A stretch of DNA of 64,000 nucleotides from Verrucomicrobiota bacterium (GTDB taxonomy: Bacteria > Verrucomicrobiota > Verrucomicrobiia > Verrucomicrobiales > Akkermansiaceae), in assembly GCA_017301995.1 (NCBI GenBank), contig JAFLEH010000029.1, forward strand, positions 1 through 64,000. Direction: 5' to 3'. The position numbers and the translations under genes were made by a program. The notes under the pieces are model-generated. The model saw nothing but the letters and a program-made list of their open reading frames with translations, searched no databases and was not told the origin of the DNA. Shown here in pieces: positions 51,581-60,182 of the stretch. How positions within the stretch are numbered: the stretch's first letter is position 1; each line of letters opens with the position of its first letter.

Positions 51581-53611
51581 ATGAGACGCAGCCCGCCATG
51601 GATTCGTGCCATCGCCGCAGCTTTGCCGCTGGCGGCGCCGCTGGCATCCGCCGGCACCGCGTGGGACGAGGATCTCGCGCGTACGTTTTCCGAACGCCTG
51701 CGCGGCATCGACCGCGAGCTGGCCGATCTGCGGCCCCGCCTTGAGAATCTGCCCAAGGTTCCCGTCAATGACCAAGGCGGCACCGGCGGCTTCTCGGCCA
51801 TGCAGACCACCGCCGCACCGGCGCCCGGAGAGCGGCGCGCGGTGGAAATCAAATGGCCGGCACCGGCGAAGGTGGACCTCGTGGCCCTTGTGCCCGCCCG
51901 GCGATACGATGCCACGGGGCTGGACGCCCAATACGGACTGCCGGACGATTTCATGGTGGAGCTGTTGGATGGCGAGGGAAAAGTCGTCTCCAACGTCGCG
52001 AGCGAACACGGCGTCCGGTCCCATCCGGTGCGCCGGGGGCATCCGTTCGTCTATCCGGTGGACCCGCCGGTCGAGGCCGCCGGTTTGCGGATTTCCGCCG
52101 GCCGGCTGCGCCCGGATTCGGAGACGGATGGCGCTTTCGTCCACGCTTGGGCTGAAGTTTTCGCATTCGAGGGCCAGCGGGATGTCGCGCTCGGGGGAGA
52201 AGTCCGCAATCTCGGTGGTTCGGTGCCGCCGTCGCCCTGGCATTGGAGCCCGGCGTTTCTGGTGGACGGCCAAACGCCGCTCGGATTGCCGGAACTGCCC
52301 GCCGGAGAACACGGAAACATCGGGTGGATGACCGAGGGCCGCGCCAAGGCCGCCGATGGTGCATCCCTGACCGTTGACCTGGGGGAATCCATCGGGGTGG
52401 ACGCCGTGCGCCTGCTGCCCGCCAAGCGCCCCACCGCCGACCTCCCGAGCGGATTCGGCTTCCCGCAGCGACTCCGCATCATGATTTCGGACAACGGCCA
52501 AGCCGGCGAGGCGGGAAACTGGAAGACCGTCGCCGAACGGTCCTACCGCAATCCCGGACACAATCCGGTGCTGGTTTCATTCGAAAAAACAACCGGTCGG
52601 TATGTAAAGATCGAGGCCGCCGAGTTGTGGCGGGCCTTCGACGACTACCCGGCGTTTTTCGCGCTCAGCGAGGTGGAGGTGACGTCGGACGGCGTGAACC
52701 GCGCCGTCGGTAAACCGGCGTTTTCCCCGGACAGCATGTCGAATGTGATCGCCTCCAGCGGACGCATCTGGAGCAGTGCGGCGCTGTGCGATGGTTTCGG
52801 GCCGGACGGGCGCCTGGTTTCCTCGCGGGAATGGCTCGCGGCCCTCGGCGAACGACTTCGGATCGAAACGCGGGTCCATGAATTGCAAAAAGAAACCGAC
52901 CGATTGGTTTTTTCATATCGCCGGGGTGCGCTGATCGGCTTGTCGGTACTCGGTTTGATCGGGATATTTCTGATGGTGGTGCTGCCGATCCGCTACCGCC
53001 GGCACGCGCGGCGGGAGTTGGTGAAGGTCCGCGAACGGATCGCCGGAGACTTGCACGACGAGGTGGGCAGCAATCTCGGGAGCATCCAGATGTTCGCGGA
53101 TCTGGCGGCGAGCCGGTCCGGAAAATCGGAGGAACTCAAGCGGATCCAGCGGATTGCGGCGGAAACGGTGAGCGCCGTGCGCGACATCGTGTGGCTGCTG
53201 CGGCCGGAGGGCGAGCACCGGATCGGGACCGTGGAGCACTTGCGCGAGACCAGCTCGATCATGTTGGAGAGTCTGGACTGGAAATTCACCGCCAACGAGG
53301 GCGCGTGGAAGGTCGAGATGCCCGACGACGCCACGCGGCACCTGTTCCTGTTTTTCCGCGAGGCGCTGCACAACGTGATCCGCCATTCCAAGGCGGGAAA
53401 GGTGGAGGTTCACGTCGAGGAAACCGCCGGCCGTTTCCGCCTGACGATCTCCGACGACGGTGTGGGGATCGAGGCCAAGCGCTTGGAGCGACCCGCCACC
53501 CTGCACGCCCTCCGCCAGCGCGCCGAGGCGCTTCGGGCCGAGTTCGCGGTGGATAGCACGCCGGGCGGCGGAACCCGGCTGACGCTCGCCATTCCTCTGC
53601 CAAAACGGTAG
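51581..53611 (+). CDS. Discoidin-sensor histidine kinase (NarX/LuxR type)
   Basis: A 676-residue inner-membrane sensor. After a signal peptide, two extracytoplasmic beta-sandwich regions span about 60-370. The second has the F5/8 type C (discoidin) pattern SLTVDLGESIGVDAVRLL to TGRYVKIEAAELW to FALSEVEV, which usually binds sugars. One transmembrane helix (about 450-468) leads to a HisKA_3 domain with RIAGDLHDEVGSNLGS (His492) and a HATPase (FREALHNVIRHSKAG, ISDDGVGI, STPGGGTRLTLAI). Such kinases phosphorylate NarL-type regulators, yet no response-regulator gene adjoins it. It is divergent from PL11 with a 139-bp gap, so it may sense pectin fragments. ATG 51581 chosen for the signal peptide. 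Confidence 0.92.
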   Translation: MRRSPPWIRAIAAALPLAAPLASAGTAWDEDLARTFSERLRGIDRELADLRPRLENLPKVPVNDQGGTGGFSAMQTTAAPAPGERRAVEIKWPAPAKVDLVALVPARRYDATGLDAQYGLPDDFMVELLDGEGKVVSNVASEHGVRSHPVRRGHPFVYPVDPPVEAAGLRISAGRLRPDSETDGAFVHAWAEVFAFEGQRDVALGGEVRNLGGSVPPSPWHWSPAFLVDGQTPLGLPELPAGEHGNIGWMTEGRAKAADGASLTVDLGESIGVDAVRLLPAKRPTADLPSGFGFPQRLRIMISDNGQAGEAGNWKTVAERSYRNPGHNPVLVSFEKTTGRYVKIEAAELWRAFDDYPAFFALSEVEVTSDGVNRAVGKPAFSPDSMSNVIASSGRIWSSAALCDGFGPDGRLVSSREWLAALGERLRIETRVHELQKETDRLVFSYRRGALIGLSVLGLIGIFLMVVLPIRYRRHARRELVKVRERIAGDLHDEVGSNLGSIQMFADLAASRSGKSEELKRIQRIAAETVSAVRDIVWLLRPEGEHRIGTVEHLRETSSIMLESLDWKFTANEGAWKVEMPDDATRHLFLFFREALHNVIRHSKAGKVEVHVEETAGRFRLTISDDGVGIEAKRLERPATLHALRQRAEALRAEFAVDSTPGGGTRLTLAIPLPKR

Positions 53612-53730
53612 GAGCGCCCGCTTGCCGGTGTTTCCGCCCTTCGCGTCGGAGCACACCGGGAACACCGCGGTCCGACTCCTTGCGGCCTCGCGGAGAAGTG
53701 CGATTCCAGCTTCGCCGCTTGTTTGTTCTA

Positions 53731-54975
53731 TCAGCCGAAGATCGGTTTGATATGCCGCTCCAGCAGGTTGTGCGTGACGTTGCGGGAGATCACCGGCTCG
53801 AAGCGTTTCAGCGCGTCGGTGTAGCGGTCGCCCATCTTGGCGGCGATCTTGAACGAAACGTGTATGAACTGGCGGAACTGCACGTTGTAGTCCGGATGGC
53901 TTTGGTCGTGGCGCAGGGTGGCGGCGAATTTCTCCGCGCTCCATCCGGCGACCTCGTCCGGCGAAGGCAGAGACGGAATATCGATGTCCACCACCGGCGC
54001 GTAGGGAGCGATCAGATCGGTGGCGAGCGGATAGGCTCCGGCATAGATGTCTTTGGCAAGCGCCAGACCGTCGCCGCCGGACTCGGCAAGCCCGATGACC
54101 TCTTCCAGCCAGGTGGTGCCGGCGGTTTTCACATGTAGGCCGGCGCCGTGTTTTTTGATCAGGCGGTTGATGATCGGATAGAGCGAGAACTTGTCGCTGC
54201 CCGAGTGGACGCTGAGTTTGAGAGACGCGGGCAATCCGAATTCGCGGATGGCGTAGGCTATCACGCAGAGGTCCTCGTCGAATTCGCGTTCGAACGCGGC
54301 GATGTCTCCCACGTAGTCCACGCCCTTGTTGAAACGTCCGGTGAATTTCGGCGCGATCGTTTGCGCGGGAATACCCTCGCGGGCGATCATCGCGAGGATC
54401 AGCAACAGCTCCACCGGGCCTTGCGGCGCGTCGGTTTCATCCACCGAAACCTCGGTGATGAAATGGTCCGCGCCCTTTTTTTCGGCGACATACCGATAGA
54501 TGCGGCCGGCCTCCTGCATCGCGAACAGGAACTTTCCGGCGGCGGCGCGGATGGTGGCGTCATCGATCCGCACCGCCGCCGCGATCCCCGGAATGGTTAG
54601 GTCGCCGTGATAGCGGGCCATGTCCGCGGCAAAGGCATCGATGTCCTCCGCGGCGGCGGGCTTTCCGGTGAAATCCGCCACGTCGAGGGTGTAGAAATCG
54701 CTGCCGGCCAGGAACCAGTCCACCGTCTTGATGCCAATGTGATCGGCGTCCACATAATAGGCGTCGGTCCATCCGGCGGCGGCGGTGGCGGCGTCCGCCT
54801 CGGCGCGGAGGTCGTCGGGCTTGGTGCCGACGAGCAGGTGCTCGCGGTTGGACTTGTTCCAGACCGGATGGATATCGAGGCCCAGTTCGCGGGCGCTGGT
54901 GACGGCTTTGAGCTGGGCGTGTCCCTGATGGGCGAAGCGGTCGCCCATTCCGAAGGTGTTTTTGCGAATGATCAT
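53731..54975 (-). CDS. uxaE: Tagaturonate/fructuronate epimerase (UxaE-like)
   Basis: A 414-residue cytoplasmic protein. Its blocks VSVDETDAPQGP, KFTGRFNKGVDYVGD, SLKLSVHSGSDKFSLYP, LHVKTAGTTWLE and RQFIHVSFK match those of UxaE, the zinc-dependent 4-epimerase that interconverts tagaturonate and fructuronate in galacturonate catabolism. That links pectin-derived galacturonate to the mannonate/KDG route. The usual N-terminal third is shorter here than in Thermotoga UxaE (about 480 residues), so substrate is inferred. ATG 54975 (MIIRKNTFGMGDRF) is the first plausible start. It is third in the fucosidase-AKR-UxaE operon, 50 bp after the reductase. Confidence 0.82.
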   Translation of the reverse strand: MIIRKNTFGMGDRFAHQGHAQLKAVTSARELGLDIHPVWNKSNREHLLVGTKPDDLRAEADAATAAAGWTDAYYVDADHIGIKTVDWFLAGSDFYTLDVADFTGKPAAAEDIDAFAADMARYHGDLTIPGIAAAVRIDDATIRAAAGKFLFAMQEAGRIYRYVAEKKGADHFITEVSVDETDAPQGPVELLLILAMIAREGIPAQTIAPKFTGRFNKGVDYVGDIAAFEREFDEDLCVIAYAIREFGLPASLKLSVHSGSDKFSLYPIINRLIKKHGAGLHVKTAGTTWLEEVIGLAESGGDGLALAKDIYAGAYPLATDLIAPYAPVVDIDIPSLPSPDEVAGWSAEKFAATLRHDQSHPDYNVQFRQFIHVSFKIAAKMGDRYTDALKRFEPVISRNVTHNLLERHIKPIFG

Positions 54976-55025
54976 GATGGCGTGGTGTCGGTTGGTGGGA
55001 TGATGAATTGCGGTGTGCGGAACGG

Positions 55026-56075
55026 TCAACCGCCAATCGGGTAACCCGAAGCGATTAGTTTTTCGGTTTTCAAATCGTGCCAGAACGCCTGCGGGATGGG
55101 CGTGGCGGCACTGGCGACATTCCGCGCGATGCGTTCCGGGTTGCCGGTGTTGAGGGCCACCGCCACCACTCCGGGCAGGGCGAGGCCGAACTGGACGCAG
55201 GCGTCCGCAGGCGTGACGCCGTGGCGTCCGCAAACCGCCAGAAACCGCTCGCGCCACGCGAAAAGCGGCGCGTCGGCCACCGGATCGGGCCGACGGTAGT
55301 CAAACCATTCGCCGCCCGTTAGAAAACCGGCGTTGAACACCGCGGAGTTGATGATGCCGGTGCCGCGCGCGTGAAGCCGCGCGATCAAATCCAACAGCTC
55401 CGGCGGATGGGTGTGGACGGTTAGACTGCACGCGAACATCACCCAGTCGAGATCCACATGCTCCGCGATCTCGCCGATCACCCGCCAATCCTTCGATCCG
55501 ATGCCGACGGCGGCCACCTCGCCCTTTGCTTTCAGCGAGAACAGCGCCCGGTAGGCGTCCAACACCTCCGCCAGCCTGCGATCACGCTCGGCGGCGGTCG
55601 GGGCCGCGGCGAGGTATTCGTCGGGATCGTGCACGGACACCACGCGGATGCCGTAGCCGTCACCTAACAGATTCCGGCCCTGCGCGTGGCATTCGAGGAT
55701 GCCGTCGTGGCTGATGCGGGATTCCGCGTCATGGCCGATGCCGGCCCACACGCCGCGCTCGAAGGTCGGTTCCGGTCCGCGCAGGGGCACGCGATACCAG
55801 CCGAGTTTGTTGCTGATGACCACCCGGTCCGGCGGGATTTCCAGCTTGCGCAGGCAGTTTCCGATCACTTCCAGCGCCATGCCCGCGCCGTATTTTCCGG
55901 CGCTGTCCAGCACCACCGGCGCGGGACAATGGCGGAACATTTCGGAAACGAGCGCCCGCTTGGTTGCGTCCGGAACGGTCTGATAGAGATTGCCGAGGCA
56001 ACTGGTGCCGAAGACGATCGGCGGCACGGATAGTCCGGTGCGTCCTAACGGCCGGTGGGTGGCGGACGCGCTCAT
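55026..56075 (-). CDS. Aldo/keto reductase (fucose/threo-aldose dehydrogenase-like)
   Basis: A 349-residue cytoplasmic NAD(P)-dependent oxidoreductase. It opens RPLGRTGLSVPPIVFGTSCLGN, carries the catalytic Asp and Tyr in VVLDSAGKYGAG (Tyr62), the catalytic-Lys region VVISNKLGWYRVP, and a C-terminal GVTPADACVQFGLALPGVVAVALNTGNPERI, which binds the cofactor. The VVLDSAGKYG motif and the neighbourhood of a GH29 fucosidase suggest L-fucose or D-threo-aldose 1-dehydrogenase, the first step of the non-phosphorylating fucose route. It overlaps the fucosidase gene by 4 bp. Confidence 0.9.
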   Translation of the reverse strand: MSASATHRPLGRTGLSVPPIVFGTSCLGNLYQTVPDATKRALVSEMFRHCPAPVVLDSAGKYGAGMALEVIGNCLRKLEIPPDRVVISNKLGWYRVPLRGPEPTFERGVWAGIGHDAESRISHDGILECHAQGRNLLGDGYGIRVVSVHDPDEYLAAAPTAAERDRRLAEVLDAYRALFSLKAKGEVAAVGIGSKDWRVIGEIAEHVDLDWVMFACSLTVHTHPPELLDLIARLHARGTGIINSAVFNAGFLTGGEWFDYRRPDPVADAPLFAWRERFLAVCGRHGVTPADACVQFGLALPGVVAVALNTGNPERIARNVASAATPIPQAFWHDLKTEKLIASGYPIGG

Positions 56076-57592
56076 GGTTTCGCGGCGTGCAGGTTCTCGC
56101 CCTCGATCCGGACCGCCACCGTGTGCGGCGAGATTTTTTCGGCGGGAAGCGAGATTTCGAGTCCCTCATCGGTTTTCTTCCACTGCGGGACGGCGGCGGA
56201 TCCCAGCAGCGCGACGGACTTGACGGCCGCGGCCTTGTCCAGCGAGCGGATGACGAGTTTGCCATCCTCCGGCCAACCGAGCGCGATGGCGTAGAGCGCG
56301 CCGCCCTTGGTGGTGAAACGGATGTCCTTGGCGGTATAGTCGAACTTCTCCTTGAACGGCCCGCCCTTCGCTCTAACCGGACCTTCGCCGTAGATCTCCC
56401 AGGGGCGGGTGCCGAAGATCGCCTCACCGTGGATTTTGTTCCAAGTGGCCAGGTCGGCGAGGGTTATCTCGACTTCCGGATCGAGCGATCCATCGGGCCG
56501 CTGGACCACATTGAGCAGGAGATTGCCGTTTTTGGAAACGATGTCCACCAGCATGTGGATCGTCCAGCCCGACGGTTGGTATTTCCAGTTTTTGTTATAG
56601 AACCAGTCGCCGATGGAGGTGTCCGTCTGCCAGGGGAGCGGCTGGATGCCGTCCAGCACGCCGCGTTCCATGTCGTGGACGCAGGACTCCGACACGAACT
56701 GGTTGTTCTCGGTGTTTCCGTGGTGGCTCTTGCAGTTATAGACCGCCTCCAGGTTTCCGCCGTGGGCGGCCATGTTGGAGTTGTAGTAATCCGCCAGCAG
56801 CTTTCTTCCCGTTAGGCCAAACGGCAGCCCGCCGTCGGAATAGAGCAGGTCCGGCTGATAGGTTTCGATCAGGTTGTGGATGCGCTTGGACCACTCCGCG
56901 TGCCAAACGGGGTTGGTGGAATACCATCCCTTGTCGCCCGGTTCGGGCAGCGGGTGATAGAGATCGGCGAACTCCGGGTTGGCGCCATCGTAGGGCACTC
57001 CCGCCTTGGGGCCGGTCTTGTCCGCTCCCTTGCTGGCGGCCCACCAGGTGTAGGACGCGCCGAGATGCTCGGAAACCCCGAAACGCAGGCCGTATTTCTT
57101 CGCCGCTTTCTGCCAATCGCCCACCACATCGCGCTTGGGTCCCATGTTCACGGCGTTCCATTTGTGGTACTTGGAGTTCCACAGATCGAAGTTGTCGTGA
57201 TGGACGCCCATGCTGACGAAATACCTGGCGCCCGCCTCCTTGTAGAGCCCCATCAGGCGTTCGGGATCCCATTTTTCCGCCTTCCAAAGCGGGATGATGT
57301 CCTTGAAGCCGTGCTCCGACGGATGCCCGTAGTTCTCAAGATGATGCTGATAGTCACGATGGTCCGGCGTGTAGAGATGCCGCGCATACCAATCGCCGAA
57401 CATCGGTACCGATTGCGGTCCCCAATGGGCCCAGATGCCGAATTTCGCGTCGCGGAACCAGTCCGGGCATCGGTATTGCTTGAGGGATTCCCATTCGGGC
57501 GTGAACGGTTTGGCGGGTTCGGCGCGGAGGATTCCCGTGCCGGCGATCAGACCGAGCGCGAGGCTGGCGGCGGTGTGGCAGATGGCGTGCAT
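56072..57592 (-). CDS. GH29 alpha-L-fucosidase, secreted
   Basis: A 506-residue glycoside hydrolase with signal peptide (AICHTAASLALGLIAGTGILRA). Family features are WFRDAKFGIWAHWGPQSVP, YFVSMGVHHDNFDLW, FGVSEHLGASYTWW and the nucleophile region YQPDLLYSDGGLPFG (Asp in YSDG), followed by a C-terminal beta-sandwich. GH29 enzymes release terminal fucose from xyloglucan, rhamnogalacturonan-II, fucoidan or glycoproteins. ATG 57592 (MHAICHTAAS) was selected for the signal peptide. It is first gene of the three-gene operon and is divergent from the AraC regulator, 105 bp from its start. Confidence 0.94.
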   Translation of the reverse strand: MHAICHTAASLALGLIAGTGILRAEPAKPFTPEWESLKQYRCPDWFRDAKFGIWAHWGPQSVPMFGDWYARHLYTPDHRDYQHHLENYGHPSEHGFKDIIPLWKAEKWDPERLMGLYKEAGARYFVSMGVHHDNFDLWNSKYHKWNAVNMGPKRDVVGDWQKAAKKYGLRFGVSEHLGASYTWWAASKGADKTGPKAGVPYDGANPEFADLYHPLPEPGDKGWYSTNPVWHAEWSKRIHNLIETYQPDLLYSDGGLPFGLTGRKLLADYYNSNMAAHGGNLEAVYNCKSHHGNTENNQFVSESCVHDMERGVLDGIQPLPWQTDTSIGDWFYNKNWKYQPSGWTIHMLVDIVSKNGNLLLNVVQRPDGSLDPEVEITLADLATWNKIHGEAIFGTRPWEIYGEGPVRAKGGPFKEKFDYTAKDIRFTTKGGALYAIALGWPEDGKLVIRSLDKAAAVKSVALLGSAAVPQWKKTDEGLEISLPAEKISPHTVAVRIEGENLHAAKP

Positions 57593-57697
57593 GACCCGGA
57601 AAGTGTGAACCGGCGCCCGAACGGGTGGAATGGACAATGTTGGCCAATCCATGAAGATTCTTGACTTCCGGAAGCGGGGCATATTGCCTATTCGCGC

Positions 57698-58561
57698 ATG
57701 GCCGACTCCAAAGACCCCGCATTTTTTTCCCGCCAGATCGCGGACGCGCGGCGGTTTCACCTCGACCATCTGCCGACCGGTGGGGCGCTGGCGGTGGTCT
57801 CGGCGGGCTGCGAACATTGCGCGCCGGATTACGAAATCCACCGGCGGACGTTTCCGTTCCGGGCCGTCGAGTTCGTCGCGCATGGAAAGGGCAGCGTCGG
57901 GTTCGGAGGCAAGACGTTTTCCCTAACCGTAGGATCGGTGTTCAGCTACGATCCGCGGACGCCGCATGACATCGTGACCGACCGCGCGGCGCCGATGGTC
58001 AAGTACTTCGTCGATTTCACCGGGACGCGGGCGGCGGCGCTGCTGCGCGATCCCGGCCCCGCTCCGGGAACGGTGGTGCAGATCTCCGAACCGGGCGAGG
58101 TGATGGCGGTGTTCGACGAACTGCTGCGCAATGGCATGGGACAGACGCCGTTCAGCGCCCGCATCACCTCCGTGCTGTTGGAACACCTGCTGCTCAAGAT
58201 CGCCGAAACCGCCCTGCCCGACGGTCCGGTCGCCTCGCCGGCATTCGCTACCTATCGGAAATGCCGCCAATATATCATCGACCACTGGATGGAACTCGAT
58301 TCCCTAACACGAATCGCCGGTGCCTGCCATCTCGACCCCGCCTATCTGTGCCGGCTGTTCCGGAGGTTCGACCGGCAGACGCCCTATCAACTCCTGTTGC
58401 GCCTGCGGCTGCGCCACGCCGCCGCGCGCCTGCGGGGCGGCCGCGTTCCCGTAGCGGTGGTGGCGGAGGAACTCGGCTTCGCCGACCCATTCCACTTCTC
58501 CCGCGCCTTCAAGCGGATGATGGGCATCTCGCCCTCCGCCTTCTCGCGCCTGAGGGAGTGA
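57698..58561 (+). CDS. AraC-family transcriptional regulator
   Basis: A 287-residue cytoplasmic activator. An N-terminal cupin-like sugar-sensing domain (about 15-160, with HRRTFPFRAVEFVAHG and FSYDPRTPHDI) precedes a C-terminal double helix-turn-helix: ITSVLLEHLLLKI, then LTRIAGACHLDPAYLCRLFRR and VAVVAEELGFADPFHFSRAFKR, ending GISPSAFSRLRE. The arrangement matches RhaS/XylS-like sugar regulators. Divergent placement 105 bp from the GH29-AKR-UxaE operon makes that operon its likely target, with fucose or a uronate as inducer by inference. Confidence 0.93.
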   Translation: MADSKDPAFFSRQIADARRFHLDHLPTGGALAVVSAGCEHCAPDYEIHRRTFPFRAVEFVAHGKGSVGFGGKTFSLTVGSVFSYDPRTPHDIVTDRAAPMVKYFVDFTGTRAAALLRDPGPAPGTVVQISEPGEVMAVFDELLRNGMGQTPFSARITSVLLEHLLLKIAETALPDGPVASPAFATYRKCRQYIIDHWMELDSLTRIAGACHLDPAYLCRLFRRFDRQTPYQLLLRLRLRHAAARLRGGRVPVAVVAEELGFADPFHFSRAFKRMMGISPSAFSRLRE

Positions 58562-58755
58562 TCCCATAATTGATCCTTGCCGAAGTGGCGTCCACGGTAT
58601 ATGAGAAGGCCGATGCCGAGGACGAACTCCGGCATTTGTTGGAGATCGTGGCGCGCGGAGGCGGCGCGGCGCGGCAATCCGCTCCGGTTTCCGAGTTTCG
58701 CTAGAAAAGACCGTTTTCCAGATCATTCATCCGAACCTATCAGAAATCCACCATC

Positions 58756-60102
58756 ATGAGCGCGAATCCCGCACCTTCCGCCGGCCTATCAGGTTTTGTC
58801 CGTTTGCTCCGGGTCCGGTGGCGGGTGTTTCTGGCGTGTGGCTTCGTCGGGTTCACCTGCGGGCTGGCGCTGACGCTGCTTCAGGTGGCGGGCGGCCGGT
58901 CGCCGTGGCTGGGGTTGGTGGCCGACGCGCGCTACCGGGCGACCGCGATTTTGGAGATCCATCCGCCGGCGGTGGACGCCGGGCGCGAGGGGGCGGCGCG
59001 TCCGCCATTGCCGTATTCCGTCTATCTGGATTCCGAGATGGCGAAGATCAGGCTGCACGGGGTGTTGGGGCGGGTGGTGGACAGGCTCGATCTGACGAAG
59101 TCGATGGCTCTTGATAGGGATTCCCTGGTGTGGGTTTTGCGGGAGAACACCACGGTTTCCCGTGTGGCGGACGGCGGTCTGGTGGAAATCACGGCGGAAT
59201 GGCGCGATCCCGTGATGGCGCGGGACATTGCCGAGGCGATCGCTTGCGAGTTTCGCGGCGTCTGTGCCGAATCCGATGTCCGGGAGACCGAGATCGCACT
59301 GGACGAACTCAGGAAACAGATCCGCATCCAGGAGGACTCGATGGAGCAGTCGCGGAAACTCCTCGCCACTATCGTTAAGGTAAAGGACATCGTTTACCCG
59401 GGCGATTCGGTCGAATGGAACCCACCGTCCACCGCCGAGACCTCCGCGCGGGTGCGGATGCTCGAGGCACGCGTGGCGTTGCTGGACAAGGCGGCGGCGG
59501 ACCCGAGCCTGGCCCTGGCAATCGACACCCCGGACAATCCGGTGCGCGCGATCTATCCGAAATACAACGCCTTGCGGTCCCGGTCGGAAACCGACAACAA
59601 GGGCGAGGATGCCGCGCGCGAACTGGAATCGCTATCCAACCAACTCGCCGACGGCGTCAAACGCCTGCGAACCGAGGCGGTGGCGGCCCTGGAACTCGCT
59701 AAGATCGAGAAATTCCGCCTGATCGACGAGGTGCGGGAATTGCGGAAGGAGAAATCCGCCGAAGCGATGGACCGTCGGGACTATCAAGAGGCGAAGGACA
59801 CTTTCGAGGCGGAGACGGTCTGGCTGGGTGCGCTGAAAGCGCGTTTCAACCGGGAGGAGGCCGAGGCAAGACTACGTCCCGGAAGGGTGCGGGTGATCGA
59901 GGCTCCGGTGGTGCCATCGAGACGGACCTATCGGGAGAACCGGAAGGCGTTGTCGCTGGTGCCCGGCAACGCCGCCTGGGGAACGGCCGCCGGGTTGCTG
60001 TTCGGGCTGCTCGTGGCCGTGGTGCTTGAGGCGCGCGCGTCGTCCGGAAAAAGGGCGCGAATGAACGCAGCGATCCCAGACGGTGGTGGCGACGAATTCT
60101 AG
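58756..60102 (+). CDS. Wzz-like chain-length/polysaccharide co-polymerase protein
   Basis: A 448-residue inner-membrane protein with transmembrane segments near both ends: about 22-46 (VFLACGFVGFTCGLALTLL) and 407-430 (AAWGTAAGLLFGLLVAVVLEA). A large periplasmic alpha-helical region lies between them and contains YRATAILEI and long coiled-coil stretches (LDELRKQIRIQEDSMEQSRKL). The proline-containing second helix entry VIEAPVVPSRRTY is typical of Wzz/PCP proteins, which set polysaccharide chain length. No tyrosine kinase domain or export genes are adjacent. A 190-bp gap before it contains no supported gene. Confidence 0.8.
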   Translation: MSANPAPSAGLSGFVRLLRVRWRVFLACGFVGFTCGLALTLLQVAGGRSPWLGLVADARYRATAILEIHPPAVDAGREGAARPPLPYSVYLDSEMAKIRLHGVLGRVVDRLDLTKSMALDRDSLVWVLRENTTVSRVADGGLVEITAEWRDPVMARDIAEAIACEFRGVCAESDVRETEIALDELRKQIRIQEDSMEQSRKLLATIVKVKDIVYPGDSVEWNPPSTAETSARVRMLEARVALLDKAAADPSLALAIDTPDNPVRAIYPKYNALRSRSETDNKGEDAARELESLSNQLADGVKRLRTEAVAALELAKIEKFRLIDEVRELRKEKSAEAMDRRDYQEAKDTFEAETVWLGALKARFNREEAEARLRPGRVRVIEAPVVPSRRTYRENRKALSLVPGNAAWGTAAGLLFGLLVAVVLEARASSGKRARMNAAIPDGGGDEF

Positions 60103-60182
60103 GGCGTCCCCCCCGTTTCCGAATTTCGGTTTTCCGACGATTTTGCTTTACCGGGTGGGTCGGCGGTGCTAGGCCGTGCCGC

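Noticed and set aside
53612..53730. Hairpin GTCGGA ... TCCGAC after the sensor kinase as a terminator
   Set aside because: The arms are only 6 bp, 20 bases apart, with no T-run; too weak to annotate.
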